A DNA stretch of 10,051 bases from an uncultured Christensenella sp. (GCA_910579585.1 CAJTVA010000048.1:1-10051), one strand, 5' to 3'; shown: positions 1-8,319, counted from the first letter of the stretch. Numbers and translations are program-made. The notes: a model not told the origin generated them from the sequence alone.

Positions 1-2
1 CT

Positions 3-659
3 GCCGTTGTGTTTGCGTTGACCTCGGCGAAAATAATTAATACGGCGAATAACAAGCTTTATGAAGATTTGGCTAGCTGGGGAATTTTTATAGGACTTGT
101 ACCCCTTATATTTGCAAGTATTTATCTGCATTTGGGAAGAAAGGTTTATAAAAGAAGTTCTTCCGTAATACAGCGCTATAAAAATATGGGTAACGGAGTT
201 TATGTGCAAGGATATTACGGCAACAAGGCGGCAGATAAAGCGGAAGGCGTACACAACGCCGTAGGCTACTTGGGTGCGACTGCATTTGCGGCTGTGTTCG
301 GCATGGGCGTTTATACCATTAAAAATTCAAGAATAAGAGCCGAGTTTTTTATGATTAACGGCGATATATATGTAAACGGAATTGTCAACGGAGCTTGGGG
401 CGACGTTTACATACCCATTGACGATATGCACCGCGTGTATAAGGGTTGGTACGCAAGGCACGATATTGAGATTAAGAAAAAAGGAATAACCGTTACGGGC
501 GCGGACGGAGAAAGCTTCATTTATTTGGACTTGAAAACTTGCAGCACGGATATAGAAGGGCTTTTAAACGCGTTGGAGGAAGTTTTCGGCAAGGCGAAAA
601 ACTATGACGAGCTAGCAAGAACCACCCCCCACACTCCCTCGCCGTTCGGCGATTTGTAA
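3..659 (+). CDS. two-transmembrane protein with C-terminal PH-like region (5' end cut by window)
   Basis: I do not recognise this protein. The frame is open to the left edge; a GTG at 9 could be a start, but only eight bases precede it, so the true start is probably outside. Counting from that GTG there are 216 residues. Two hydrophobic segments lie at about 24-43 and 85-104. Between them is a 40-residue polar, tyrosine- and lysine-rich loop. The remaining 110 residues alternate short strand-like stretches (about 111-173) and end in a helix (about 179-195), a pattern reminiscent of bacterial PH-like domains; this is inference from pattern only. The last residues are rich in proline and threonine. 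The stop lies 14 bases before radA on the same strand, so the two are probably co-transcribed, which need not mean a shared function. Confidence 0.75.
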   Translation, partial: AVVFALTSAKIINTANNKLYEDLASWGIFIGLVPLIFASIYLHLGRKVYKRSSSVIQRYKNMGNGVYVQGYYGNKAADKAEGVHNAVGYLGATAFAAVFGMGVYTIKNSRIRAEFFMINGDIYVNGIVNGAWGDVYIPIDDMHRVYKGWYARHDIEIKKKGITVTGADGESFIYLDLKTCSTDIEGLLNALEEVFGKAKNYDELARTTPHTPSPFGDL

Positions 660-673
660 TTAAGGAAAAATTT

Positions 674-2035
674 ATGGCGAAAAGTACTACTGAATTTGTG
701 TGCAACGAGTGCGGGGCTTCTAGCCCGCGCTGGCTCGGGCGGTGCCCCGGTTGCGGGAAGTTCAACACTATGGTTGAAGAAATAATTAAGCCTGCCGAAC
801 CGCAAAAAGCCGCGACAAGGGCCGTTTACGGCGGGCGGGCGAAGCCGCTTTCACAAATTACTTACGAGAGATATGCGCGGACGTCTTCGGGGATTTCCGA
901 GTTCGACAACGTTTTGGGCGGCGGGATTGTTGCAGGCTCGCTAGTGCTTTTGGGCGGCGACCCCGGCATAGGTAAGTCTACCCTTTTAACGCAGATTGCG
1001 GCGCATCTTTCGACGAAGCACAAGGTGCTGTATTTTTCCGCCGAGGAGAGCTGTTCGCAGGTAAAGATGCGGGCGGAGCGGCTGAACCTTGCTTCGGACG
1101 AAATGCTGATATTAAACGAGACCTGCATCGACGGGCTTGAAAGCGAGCTCGAAGGCGTTGAATTTTGCATAATCGACAGTATTCAAGCGGTTTACACCGA
1201 CGACCTGTCCTCTTCTTCGGGGTCAGTAGGTCAAGTGCGGGAGTGCGCTTCAAAGCTTATGCGTATTGCAAAAAGCCGAGGGATAACTTTCTTTATCGTC
1301 GGGCACGTCACCAAAGAGGGCGCGCTGGCGGGCCCGAAAGTGCTTGAACATATTATGGACACCGTTCTATACTTCGAGGGCGAAAATCAGGAAAACTTCA
1401 GAATACTTCGCGCCGTAAAAAACAGATTCGGGAACGTATCCGAAGTAGGTGTCTTCGAGATGACGGGCGAGGGAATTAAAGCCGTGACGGACTACTCGGG
1501 CGTGTTCCTGTCCGAAAGCCGCGGCGAGGAAGCGGGTTCCGCCGTTACCCCTGCGCAGACGGGCGCGAGATGTATGAACGTAGAGGTGCAGACGCTGGTT
1601 GCAAAAACGACGTTCGGGCAGCCGAGGCGAATGCCGCTGGGGATAGATTACAACAAGCTGGTACTGCTTATCGCCGTTCTGGAAAAGCGGTGCGGGCTGG
1701 CGCTTGGCGGCTACGACGTGTACGTGAACGCTATGGGCGGGATAAAACTGAGCGAACCCGCCTGCGATTTAGCGGTATGCGCGGCGCTTGCCTCCGCTTA
1801 TTTCGGACAACCTGTCGACAAGTACACGGCGGTTTTCGGGGAAGTAGGGCTGACGGGTGAGGTGAGAGCCGTTTCGTACTGCGAAAAGCGGGTTGCGGAG
1901 TGCGTGAAAATGGGTTTTAAAAAAGTGCTGGTGCCCGCGAAAAATATGAAGTCGGTTTTAAAGTACAAGGACAAAATTGCGATTGTGCCCGTTCTTTACG
2001 TTAACACTATGATTAAAAATCTGTTCAAAAGCTAA
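674..2035 (+). CDS. radA: DNA repair protein RadA (Sms)
   Basis: RadA is a cytoplasmic RecA-like, DnaB-like ATPase that promotes branch migration and processing of recombination intermediates. All its hallmarks are here: a four-cysteine zinc finger (C10, C13, C24, C27), Walker A GDPGIGKS at 95-102, Walker B CIIDS near 165-169, the RadA-specific KNRFG motif at 249-253, and a C-terminal Lon-protease-like domain from about 295, including GGIKLSEPACDLAV near 355-368. The length of 453 residues is normal for the family. The ATG is preceded by AAGGA at 662-666 with seven bases of spacing, a good Shine-Dalgarno. It follows the upstream membrane-protein gene closely, and a strong hairpin terminator begins directly after its TAA. 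The common neighbour disA is not present downstream. The identification is secure. Confidence 0.97.
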   Translation: MAKSTTEFVCNECGASSPRWLGRCPGCGKFNTMVEEIIKPAEPQKAATRAVYGGRAKPLSQITYERYARTSSGISEFDNVLGGGIVAGSLVLLGGDPGIGKSTLLTQIAAHLSTKHKVLYFSAEESCSQVKMRAERLNLASDEMLILNETCIDGLESELEGVEFCIIDSIQAVYTDDLSSSSGSVGQVRECASKLMRIAKSRGITFFIVGHVTKEGALAGPKVLEHIMDTVLYFEGENQENFRILRAVKNRFGNVSEVGVFEMTGEGIKAVTDYSGVFLSESRGEEAGSAVTPAQTGARCMNVEVQTLVAKTTFGQPRRMPLGIDYNKLVLLIAVLEKRCGLALGGYDVYVNAMGGIKLSEPACDLAVCAALASAYFGQPVDKYTAVFGEVGLTGEVRAVSYCEKRVAECVKMGFKKVLVPAKNMKSVLKYKDKIAIVPVLYVNTMIKNLFKS

Positions 2036-2036
2036 T

Positions 2037-2070
2037 TAAAAGCCCCGCGGCGGTTGCCGCGGGGCTTTTA
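2037..2070. terminator. intrinsic terminator, probably bidirectional, after radA
   Basis: A perfect inverted repeat pairs 2037-2050 with 2057-2070. A C-G pair at 2051/2056 extends the stem to 15 bp and leaves a four-base loop. The core is GC-rich (AGCCCCGCGG) and is flanked by AAAA on the left and TTTT on the right, with a further GTTTT after it, so it can end transcripts from either side. It starts one base after the radA stop and lies 19 bases past the stop of the convergent minus-strand gene. Confidence 0.92.
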
Positions 2071-2089
2071 GTTTTATAATAAATGCCGG

Positions 2090-2524
2090 TTATAAAGTTT
2101 CTACCCTCTTTGTGAAGATATATTTTAACGTTATCTGTCCTGCGATTACGTTCAAAAACGCGGGAAATCTGTCAACGTAGTATCTTCTTAAAAACTTACC
2201 CACGGGGGTTATGCGGGGGTCGTTCTCCATTTTGAATGCGGGCGGCTCGGCTTCGTTCAAGCCTGCTTCTATAAGCTGTTTTTCAAGCTCTTCGGCGTGA
2301 ATACACATCGTGCGGATTTTGAAGTGCTTATACTCTTTACCCTTTACAGACACGCGCTTGACAGCGCAAAACGGGTTGTGGAAATCTTCAAAAAATTTGA
2401 CGAGCGCCGCTATAAGCACGAGCCAACTTGTCACAATAAACAGAAACGTGCCGCCGACGATATCTAAGGCGCGCTTTGAAACCGCAATAAAAACTTGCTT
2501 GCCGCTATTCTTTTCTTCACTCAT
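2090..2524 (-). CDS. short, probably inactive sugar-phosphate transferase (WcaJ/PglC-like)
   Basis: The 144 residues match the core of the bacterial sugar transferase family (monotopic phosphoglycosyl transferases such as PglC and the WcaJ C-terminal domain), which load a sugar-1-phosphate onto undecaprenyl phosphate at the inner membrane face. Visible family landmarks are the N-terminal KRALDIV leading into the membrane re-entrant helix (about 17-45), KIRTM at 69-73, the linker helix HAEELEKQ, and NDPRITPVGKFLRR at 101-114. Two features argue against activity. The catalytic Asp-Glu dyad, normally in SLDELPQ, reads YVDRFPA (D118, R119), so the Glu is Arg. The protein also ends about 25 residues later, without the GPRP motif and the remaining C-terminal part of the usual domain of about 200 residues. 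The other frames near the end do not restore GPRP. The start is the ATG at 2524; upstream there is only a weak GGGG at 2531-2534. A degenerate gene or a non-catalytic paralogue are both possible. Confidence 0.82.
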   Translation of the reverse strand: MSEEKNSGKQVFIAVSKRALDIVGGTFLFIVTSWLVLIAALVKFFEDFHNPFCAVKRVSVKGKEYKHFKIRTMCIHAEELEKQLIEAGLNEAEPPAFKMENDPRITPVGKFLRRYYVDRFPAFLNVIAGQITLKYIFTKRVETL

Positions 2525-2554
2525 AATAAACCCCGTAAATACTTTAACGGTGTA

Positions 2555-2583
2555 ATTATACCAAACCCTGTGACAAATTACAA
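2555..2583 (-). promoter_or_regulatory. extended -10 sigma-A-type promoter for the sugar transferase gene
   Basis: On the minus strand a perfect TATAAT (2555-2560) carries the extended -10 TG in TGGTATAAT. A TTGTAA -35-like hexamer (2578-2583) lies exactly 17 bases upstream. The predicted start of transcription near 2548 leaves a leader of about 24 bases. It sits after the terminator of the giant gene, so the transferase is transcribed independently. Confidence 0.75.
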
Positions 2584-2599
2584 GCGATTTTAAGCCGTA

Positions 2600-2631
2600 A
2601 AAAAAGGCGCAACCGAAGTTGCGCCTTTTTT
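2600..2631 (-). terminator. UUCG-loop intrinsic terminator of the giant surface-protein gene
   Basis: Arms 2600-2613 and 2618-2631 pair over 14 bp around a four-base loop. Read on the minus strand the loop is C(UUCG)G, the exceptionally stable RNA tetraloop, and the stem GGCGCAAC/GTTGCGCC is followed by a run of T. It begins three bases after the minus-strand stop at 2634. The plus-strand reading also has a T run, but no plus-strand gene ends here. Confidence 0.92.
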
Positions 2632-2633
2632 AA

Positions 2634-5600
2634 TTACTTTGATTTGAAGTTCGAATGCTCGGGAGTAGCTAACGTTTTGCCGTCTACACTGAACGTGACT
2701 TTGACCCTTGCTCCGCCGTAAGAAGCTCCGTTTAAAGTCGTCATAGTGCTTTTACTGAACGAGTCACCGGTTAAGTTGTACCAGGAGCCGCTGTTGAGTT
2801 TATCCGACACGTCGTTTCCGTCACAATGTTCCGCGCTGCCGTTAATCTCGTAACGGACTTGTACCGAGCGCGCTATACCTGCCTTTTCGGCTATACTTAT
2901 ACTCATTGCGCTTGCATAGTCGCCGCCTGTATAACTGCCGCCTATCGACCAGGTTCCCCAAGACTTGGAAGCTTTCGTTATGGTAACCGTTACGTTGTTA
3001 TACCACACCGACCAAAGAGTTACCGAAACGCTTTCTTCGTTGAGCGCCGAGGGCGAGTTGAAGTAGTTTTGTTCGAGATAGTCTTTGAGCGCTTCTGAGC
3101 TTTCTATGTAGATATAGCCTGTTTCGGTTTCAAGGAACCAGCCGAGGAAGTTGACCCCTTCCGCCGCGGGAACGGGAGTTCTCAAAGCGTCGTTCGCGCC
3201 GTATTTTACGTTGCCGCCGACGGTATAAACGCCGTCCGCCTTGGTTGCGCCGCTGACGGAGATATCGCTGGAATAGGTTATATTAACCGTCTTGCCGACC
3301 CAATCGATATAGAGCATTTTCGAGCTGTCGGCAACGAAAGATTCGACCTTTTCACCCGTTGAAGAATCGTAGAAGCCGTTAAAGACGTATCCGGGCAGGT
3401 TGCTTAACCCGTCGAGGGTATAAACAGAGTTTTCGTCGTATTTGAAGGTTTTGGTATACACGTAATAGCCGTCGTCCTGCCAGCCGTGCGCCGTGAAGCC
3501 GAGCTCTGTCAACGCGTCGTTAAGGAGCTGTTCCGAAACGATTGTGAGCGTAACAGCGCCGTATTCGGCGCGCATTGCGATTACCGCGCCGAGGTGGTCG
3601 GTTTCGTCGGTTATAACGTAGTCGTAGTTCCACGAGCCGACGAGGAAGTCGTCGCCGTTGGCAACGGGCTTCATTACTCCGTCGATTGTAGGCTTATTGA
3701 GAACGGTATACACTCCGTTCGTGCCGTAAAGGACGGTTTGGCGGGTGCCGAACTCAACGAATTCGGTATCGTTGATATCGGTTGCGTACTCGTATTTGAG
3801 CGTGCCGATTTGGAGATTTGAGCCGTTATATTCGAGATACGTCGAACCCGACGTTTCTCTTAAAAGCTTGGTCCAGTTGACGGTTTTGCAAATTTCTTCG
3901 AGCGTGGTACCGCCGAGAATTTCCGTCCAGCTGTAACCGCCTATTCCGTAATTTTTGTCGCTTTCAAGCTTGACTACGTTGCCCGAAAGGTCAATACCGT
4001 TATCCCAGACGTACTGTGCGTTGCGGTAGTTCAGCTCTGCCGAGAAGCCGATTATGCTGAAAAGCTTACTGCTTAAAGACAGGCTGTTGAATTTATACGC
4101 TTCACCGCTCGCATCGGAAACCGCGTTAATTTTTACGCTTACGTTTTCGGACAGAAGCGACATTCCGACAAAGCCGTTGATAAAGTCTTTTCCTATTCCG
4201 ACCGTCCAGTTCGCCGCGCCGTTGTTTTCCGTAAACGAGTAGCTTGCAATGAGTTTGCTTAAATAATCGCCGTAGTCGTCCAAGGCAACACTGCCGCCGC
4301 CGTCGCCGCCGTTTATCATATTCATAAGCTTATCGGAGAAGCTGAATATATACTGCATCTGACCCATCATGTCCGCGGTGAACGCGTCGGTGGTCATTAT
4401 GCGGTAGCCGTAAGTTTTGCCGCCGTCCGTAGTTTTGCGGATATAGACCATTTCGTCTTTGACCGTAATATCGACGCTTGCGGCGGTTTCGATGACCGTC
4501 AGAATGAGAGGAATGGAAACCTTGGGGTAGTTAATACTTACGTTAAACTCTACAGAGTTATCGTCGTTTATCGTTACGAAGAAGTTGTTTACATTGACGT
4601 TGATATCGCTACCGAGTATGGACAGGGTAATTTTGCCGTCGATATAATACTCGGTATTTAAAAGATACTCGGTCGTGGCGCCCGCTTCATACTCTTCTTT
4701 AGTGGTTGCGTGCGTTGCGGAGTTGACGAAAGTTTTCAAAAGTTCGTCGATTCCCATAAGGTTGAAGTAGTCTGTTACGTTCGGGGTTTCGACTTTATCG
4801 AACTCGTTCGTAAGCGAAAGGTTCAAGCCGAGCCTGTTTTCGTTGGCGTTGCCGAAGTAGACGTTTTTGACGGAAGCGCCGCTTAAAAGGAAGCTGTCGT
4901 TTCTGAAAAGCTCGACCGTTAAATCGTCGAGGTCGTCCGAACCGTACATAGCCGCGGAATTCAAGACTAGCACAAGACCCGATTTGCCGTCCTCGTACGT
5001 TTTAGTGCCGAGGGAGGTAACGTATTTTGCAGAAAAGTTCAATTCGAAGTCTTCGCTGTTGCCGCCCTCGCCGCTTGCGCCGACGATTGACGAGAACAAC
5101 TGGGGAATGAGGCTTTCGCCGAAGGACGCGAATTTAACCGCTGTGTCGCCGAGACGTTCGTCCACTTTGAGGAAGGAATTCAACAGTGCGTAAATTTGAT
5201 TGAATGCTGTTGCGATTTCTTCGTTATCGCCGAAAGAAAGCCCGTTGATGTTCGCCATTGCGCCGACCATCGAAACGACGTTTGCAAATTCGTCCAAGGG
5301 CATATACATCTTCATAGGGTTACCGTTTTCGGCGTACTTCGAAAGGGAGATAAATACCTTTTCTTCTTTGATAAGGAAGTCGAAATAGACGTCGTCTTTC
5401 GAAGCCGAAACCGCGTCAAGACCCAACGAAAGGTGAATATACAGGTCTGTTTCGCTAGTGCCGTCGAACTCGACCGAAGCCGTGAACGAGTAGCTTCTTG
5501 CGTACTCTTCTTTGTCGTAGTCGTAAGTGTAAAGCTCGCCGCCGACTTCCGCGGAAATACGGTTGTCGATTTTGCCGAGAAGCATTTCGATAAGGTTTTC

Positions 5601-8312
5601 GGACAGTCCGCAGAACGTTTCTTTGTCTTCGGGAGCGAGGGGCTCGACCGCGTCGGGGCTAAGGCTTACGGACGCGTTAACCGTCATACCGAACAGCACT
5701 GCGCCACCCTCGATTGTAAGTCCGTCAGCGAAGTCTATTTTTGCGCTAAGCGGAAGTACGCCGTCGAAAACCGAAACGGAAGCGTTGCCCGAAATGGCGG
5801 TTGCGGTGGTCGTAAGGTTCTGTAAAAGGTCTTTAACGAGCAGGGGCGCGTCGATACCTAACGAGTTATATATAGACGTAAAGTCGAACGAGCCCGCGTC
5901 GAATTCGGGAAGGTCGACTTTGATTTTTATTCCGTCGACGTCTATGAACAAGGTTTTTTCGGCTACGCAGTAGTAGACCTTTGCGATTCCGAAGTCGGCG
6001 CGGACCTCGGTAAGAGCGCCGTCTTTAAGACCCAATGTTACTTTGCCGTTTAAAGTCAGCTCTTCAAGTTCGCCCTCAACGGGAACGTCTGCGAAAAGCG
6101 TTAAAGCCACGTTTAAGGTTATATCGGAATTTAAAATATCCTCGTATTCAGTCAAGTCGGGCAGAGCGATTTCGCCGCCGTGCAGTCCTGCTTCGAGCGT
6201 TGCGCTGACGCCGCCCAAGCTAAGGTCGGCTTTTACGCCGAGCCCGCCGTTCAGTTTGAGGGTGATTTTCGCACCGAGGACCTGTTGCAATTCTTTTATA
6301 TCGAATTTCAACGCAGTGCTTATGCCGTCTTTGTCGGCGGACAAGTATTTAATAATATCGTTTAAAAGGCTGTCAATGTCGAGCCCGTCGATTAGACCAG
6401 AGAACTCAAAGCCGCCCTCGCCGAGCGCGGATAAATCGAGTTTATATTCAAGCTCGCCAACGCTTAAATAAAGCATATTGCGGGGGCAATCGTAGTATAT
6501 ACCCAAATCGGCAAGGGTAATATAAAGACCTGTAAAGCCACCGTTTTCGAAATAAACTTTCGCAACTCCGTCAAGGGCGAGGTCGTTGATTTTCAAACTT
6601 ATATCGAACGCTATACCGTCGTTTAAAATATCCGTATACCCCGTAGTATCCTCGGGTATTGCGGGTTTGTCGCTTTCGTCGCCGAAGCAGAGGTTTGCGT
6701 TTAAAACCTTTTCGCCGACTGGAATACGTGCGTTGAGGTTAGTTAGGGTAATTCCCGTTTCGCTCTTTAAAAATTCGAAATTAAGAACTAAATCGAGCCC
6801 GAAAAGCGAGAGTTCCGACTTCAACGTGGCTACGCCCGTTGCTTCGTCGAGTGCGAACTCGCCCTCGGTCATCATGTTCATTAAGTCGGCAAGAAAGTCG
6901 TCGGACGGGCCCTCTTCTTCGGTCTGTTCGCCCGAGGGAATTAAGCCGTCGGTATTCAATTTATATTTCGCGTTGCCGTCGTCTATATACACATAGCCGC
7001 CGTCCATAAAGATAAGGAAGTCGCCTATCTTAGCGCGGAGAGTGCCTAGGCTGCCGTTATCCATCTCGACGAAAACTGCGCCGTTCAAGTTCAGGTCGTC
7101 GAAAGAAACGTCGACTTTAAGCACCGCGCCGCCGGGGTTCAGGACGCCCGCGAACGCCGCCGTGAGATAGCCGAGAGCGTTGTCCTTATTCTCGTCGTCG
7201 GGAGTGGCGCCGTCAACCAAGCCGTCCTTTAATCTGTCATACTCGCCTGAAAAATAATCTTTCCAGAAAGTGTTTTTCGCGTTGATTTCGTCGTAGTCGA
7301 AAACGACGTTGGTTTCGGAAGTACATCCGATATTGACACCAAGCGCTACGGGCGCAACGTATTCGTCGCGGATAGCGAATGAAAGGATTTTCCAATCTGC
7401 GGTGAACGTATAAGAAACCGTAGTGCTCTTAATCTGGGGGCAATCGTACAGGTCGCCCGTGACTTTCATTTGTAATTTATAGTAATAGTCCGCGCTGGTT
7501 TCATCGTCGCCCGTGTTTACGTTGAGGTTCAGGCTCATCGTATAGGTGCCGTCGAAGTTGTCCGTAACCGTATAATCGTATGCATTTGCAATCGTCTTTT
7601 CGTTGAGGACGTAAACGGAAAACTCCGAAGGCGGGAATCCGCGCTTCATTTTGTAGGTATTCACCGTCATACCCTGCGCTTCGCCAGTGGACCAAGGGGT
7701 ATTCATTTTATCGAAGTTGGTATTCGCAGAGGGGCGCCATAACACAACGCCGTCGGCAACGCAGAACTGCGTTGCCTTAGAAGAGAAGCCCTTTGCAACG
7801 TCGGCGGAAATAAGCACCCCGTCGTAGTACTGTTTATACGTTTCGACGGTCTGGTTGAAGCCCATTGCCGTGACGGTTGAAAACATCTCCGACGACCACC
7901 AGCCCTGATTCTGTAAAACGTAATTCATATAGCCGACGTTTTCGACCAAGGTGTGGTCGGTGGGGCGACTGCCGTCGGCGGGCGATTCGTAGAGGACGGT
8001 TCTGAAGTCCTGGTTTAGTTCGTGATCGGGTTTGGGCGCGAAGAAGCCGACGCCGATTATCGCGGCAACGCCGACAATGCCGACGGCGAATACCGCGGCA
8101 ACCTTACGCATACGGCGGACGTGCTTTATGGCAAGGGGTTTACACCTCTTTACCCGCACCTCCCCGTCGGATTTTTTAAGTTTATCGTGAAGACCCGCAC
8201 GGCGGTTAACCGTTTTGTCACGCTTGACTTTTTTAGTTGCCGCAAAGCCAGCGTTCTTAACCTCGTGCAATTCTCCTTTAAGCCCGCCAGCGAGCTTGGA
8301 TTTTCTACTCAT
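2634..8312 (-). CDS. giant membrane-anchored modular surface protein (1892 aa)
   Basis: No named family covers the whole protein. Residues 1-70 are strongly basic (24 Lys/Arg against 6 acidic) and should be cytoplasmic. One hydrophobic segment at 71-91, preceded by RRMRK, acts as an uncleaved signal anchor, leaving about 1800 residues outside. Residues 100-340 form a beta-rich region with aromatic-rich strands. Residues 380-912 contain three related modules, for example YTDILNDG (559) and YEDILNSD (723), each followed by a ...L.L.G...NG... strand pattern. Looser relatives seem to continue to about 1440. Residues 1605-1671 and 1673-1770 resemble InlB/Listeria-Bacteroides repeats (GYVFNGFYDSSTGEKV...LYIDW and NFLGWFLE...LWSVW). 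A last domain of about 120 residues precedes the stop. No LPXTG motif, C-terminal membrane segment, LysM or SLH domain is seen. The ATG at 8312 has GGAGA seven bases upstream. The gene has its own promoter and terminator. A surface adhesin or envelope scaffold is likely; the ligand is unknown. Confidence 0.88.
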   Translation of the reverse strand: MSRKSKLAGGLKGELHEVKNAGFAATKKVKRDKTVNRRAGLHDKLKKSDGEVRVKRCKPLAIKHVRRMRKVAAVFAVGIVGVAAIIGVGFFAPKPDHELNQDFRTVLYESPADGSRPTDHTLVENVGYMNYVLQNQGWWSSEMFSTVTAMGFNQTVETYKQYYDGVLISADVAKGFSSKATQFCVADGVVLWRPSANTNFDKMNTPWSTGEAQGMTVNTYKMKRGFPPSEFSVYVLNEKTIANAYDYTVTDNFDGTYTMSLNLNVNTGDDETSADYYYKLQMKVTGDLYDCPQIKSTTVSYTFTADWKILSFAIRDEYVAPVALGVNIGCTSETNVVFDYDEINAKNTFWKDYFSGEYDRLKDGLVDGATPDDENKDNALGYLTAAFAGVLNPGGAVLKVDVSFDDLNLNGAVFVEMDNGSLGTLRAKIGDFLIFMDGGYVYIDDGNAKYKLNTDGLIPSGEQTEEEGPSDDFLADLMNMMTEGEFALDEATGVATLKSELSLFGLDLVLNFEFLKSETGITLTNLNARIPVGEKVLNANLCFGDESDKPAIPEDTTGYTDILNDGIAFDISLKINDLALDGVAKVYFENGGFTGLYITLADLGIYYDCPRNMLYLSVGELEYKLDLSALGEGGFEFSGLIDGLDIDSLLNDIIKYLSADKDGISTALKFDIKELQQVLGAKITLKLNGGLGVKADLSLGGVSATLEAGLHGGEIALPDLTEYEDILNSDITLNVALTLFADVPVEGELEELTLNGKVTLGLKDGALTEVRADFGIAKVYYCVAEKTLFIDVDGIKIKVDLPEFDAGSFDFTSIYNSLGIDAPLLVKDLLQNLTTTATAISGNASVSVFDGVLPLSAKIDFADGLTIEGGAVLFGMTVNASVSLSPDAVEPLAPEDKETFCGLSENLIEMLLGKIDNRISAEVGGELYTYDYDKEEYARSYSFTASVEFDGTSETDLYIHLSLGLDAVSASKDDVYFDFLIKEEKVFISLSKYAENGNPMKMYMPLDEFANVVSMVGAMANINGLSFGDNEEIATAFNQIYALLNSFLKVDERLGDTAVKFASFGESLIPQLFSSIVGASGEGGNSEDFELNFSAKYVTSLGTKTYEDGKSGLVLVLNSAAMYGSDDLDDLTVELFRNDSFLLSGASVKNVYFGNANENRLGLNLSLTNEFDKVETPNVTDYFNLMGIDELLKTFVNSATHATTKEEYEAGATTEYLLNTEYYIDGKITLSILGSDINVNVNNFFVTINDDNSVEFNVSINYPKVSIPLILTVIETAASVDITVKDEMVYIRKTTDGGKTYGYRIMTTDAFTADMMGQMQYIFSFSDKLMNMINGGDGGGSVALDDYGDYLSKLIASYSFTENNGAANWTVGIGKDFINGFVGMSLLSENVSVKINAVSDASGEAYKFNSLSLSSKLFSIIGFSAELNYRNAQYVWDNGIDLSGNVVKLESDKNYGIGGYSWTEILGGTTLEEICKTVNWTKLLRETSGSTYLEYNGSNLQIGTLKYEYATDINDTEFVEFGTRQTVLYGTNGVYTVLNKPTIDGVMKPVANGDDFLVGSWNYDYVITDETDHLGAVIAMRAEYGAVTLTIVSEQLLNDALTELGFTAHGWQDDGYYVYTKTFKYDENSVYTLDGLSNLPGYVFNGFYDSSTGEKVESFVADSSKMLYIDWVGKTVNITYSSDISVSGATKADGVYTVGGNVKYGANDALRTPVPAAEGVNFLGWFLETETGYIYIESSEALKDYLEQNYFNSPSALNEESVSVTLWSVWYNNVTVTITKASKSWGTWSIGGSYTGGDYASAMSISIAEKAGIARSVQVRYEINGSAEHCDGNDVSDKLNSGSWYNLTGDSFSKSTMTTLNGASYGGARVKVTFSVDGKTLATPEHSNFKSK
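3003..3500 (-). repeat. two InlB B-repeat-like (Listeria-Bacteroides) units near the C-terminus
   Basis: Residues 1605-1671 and 1673-1770 each run from a strand with a conserved V-x-Y or T-x-x-Y, through a G-x-x-F-x-G-[WF]-[FY] turn, to a final [LY]-x-x-W (YIDW; WSVW). This is the usual signature of the beta-grasp-like repeats found in Gram-positive surface proteins, where they act as spacers or in ligand binding. The second unit carries an insertion of about 30 residues before its final tryptophan. Confidence 0.6.
5577..7175 (-). repeat. three tandem diverged modules of about 165-190 residues in the giant protein
   Basis: Module A is residues 380-558 (6639-7175), B is 559-722 (6147-6638) and C is 723-912 (5577-6146). 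B and C open with Y-x-DILN. All share a strand pattern (LxLxG.....xNGxLt.l), a short aromatic strand (FLIFMDGGYVYI, GIYYDCPRNMLYL, AKVYYCVAEKTLFI), a charged strand such as YKLDL or IKVDL, and then a helix ending in LL or LLN before a second sheet. Identity is low and was judged by eye, so the borders are approximate. The modules are repeats at protein level, with no long identical DNA. Confidence 0.65.
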
Positions 8313-8319
8313 TTATTAT

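Noticed and set aside
2634..2700. Search for an LPXTG or C-terminal membrane anchor in the giant protein
   Set aside because: The C-terminus is polar (…TPEHSNFKSK) with no LPXTG, hydrophobic segment or positive tail of sortase type. Anchoring must be N-terminal.
4290..4315. CCG/GTC-rich simple repeat (gccgccgccgtcgccgccg)
   Set aside because: It simply encodes a short Gly/Asp stretch (GGDGGG) in the giant protein. It is too short and imperfect to be a likely slipped-strand phase switch.
5196..5825. Plus-strand open frame of 209 codons inside the giant gene
   Set aside because: It is antisense to a well-supported coding region, has no ribosome binding site or domain, and its composition mirrors the codon bias of the opposite strand. 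The same applies to the plus-strand frames at 2826-3098, 3486-3821, 4867-5193, 5563-5973, 6043-6471 and 6586-6996.
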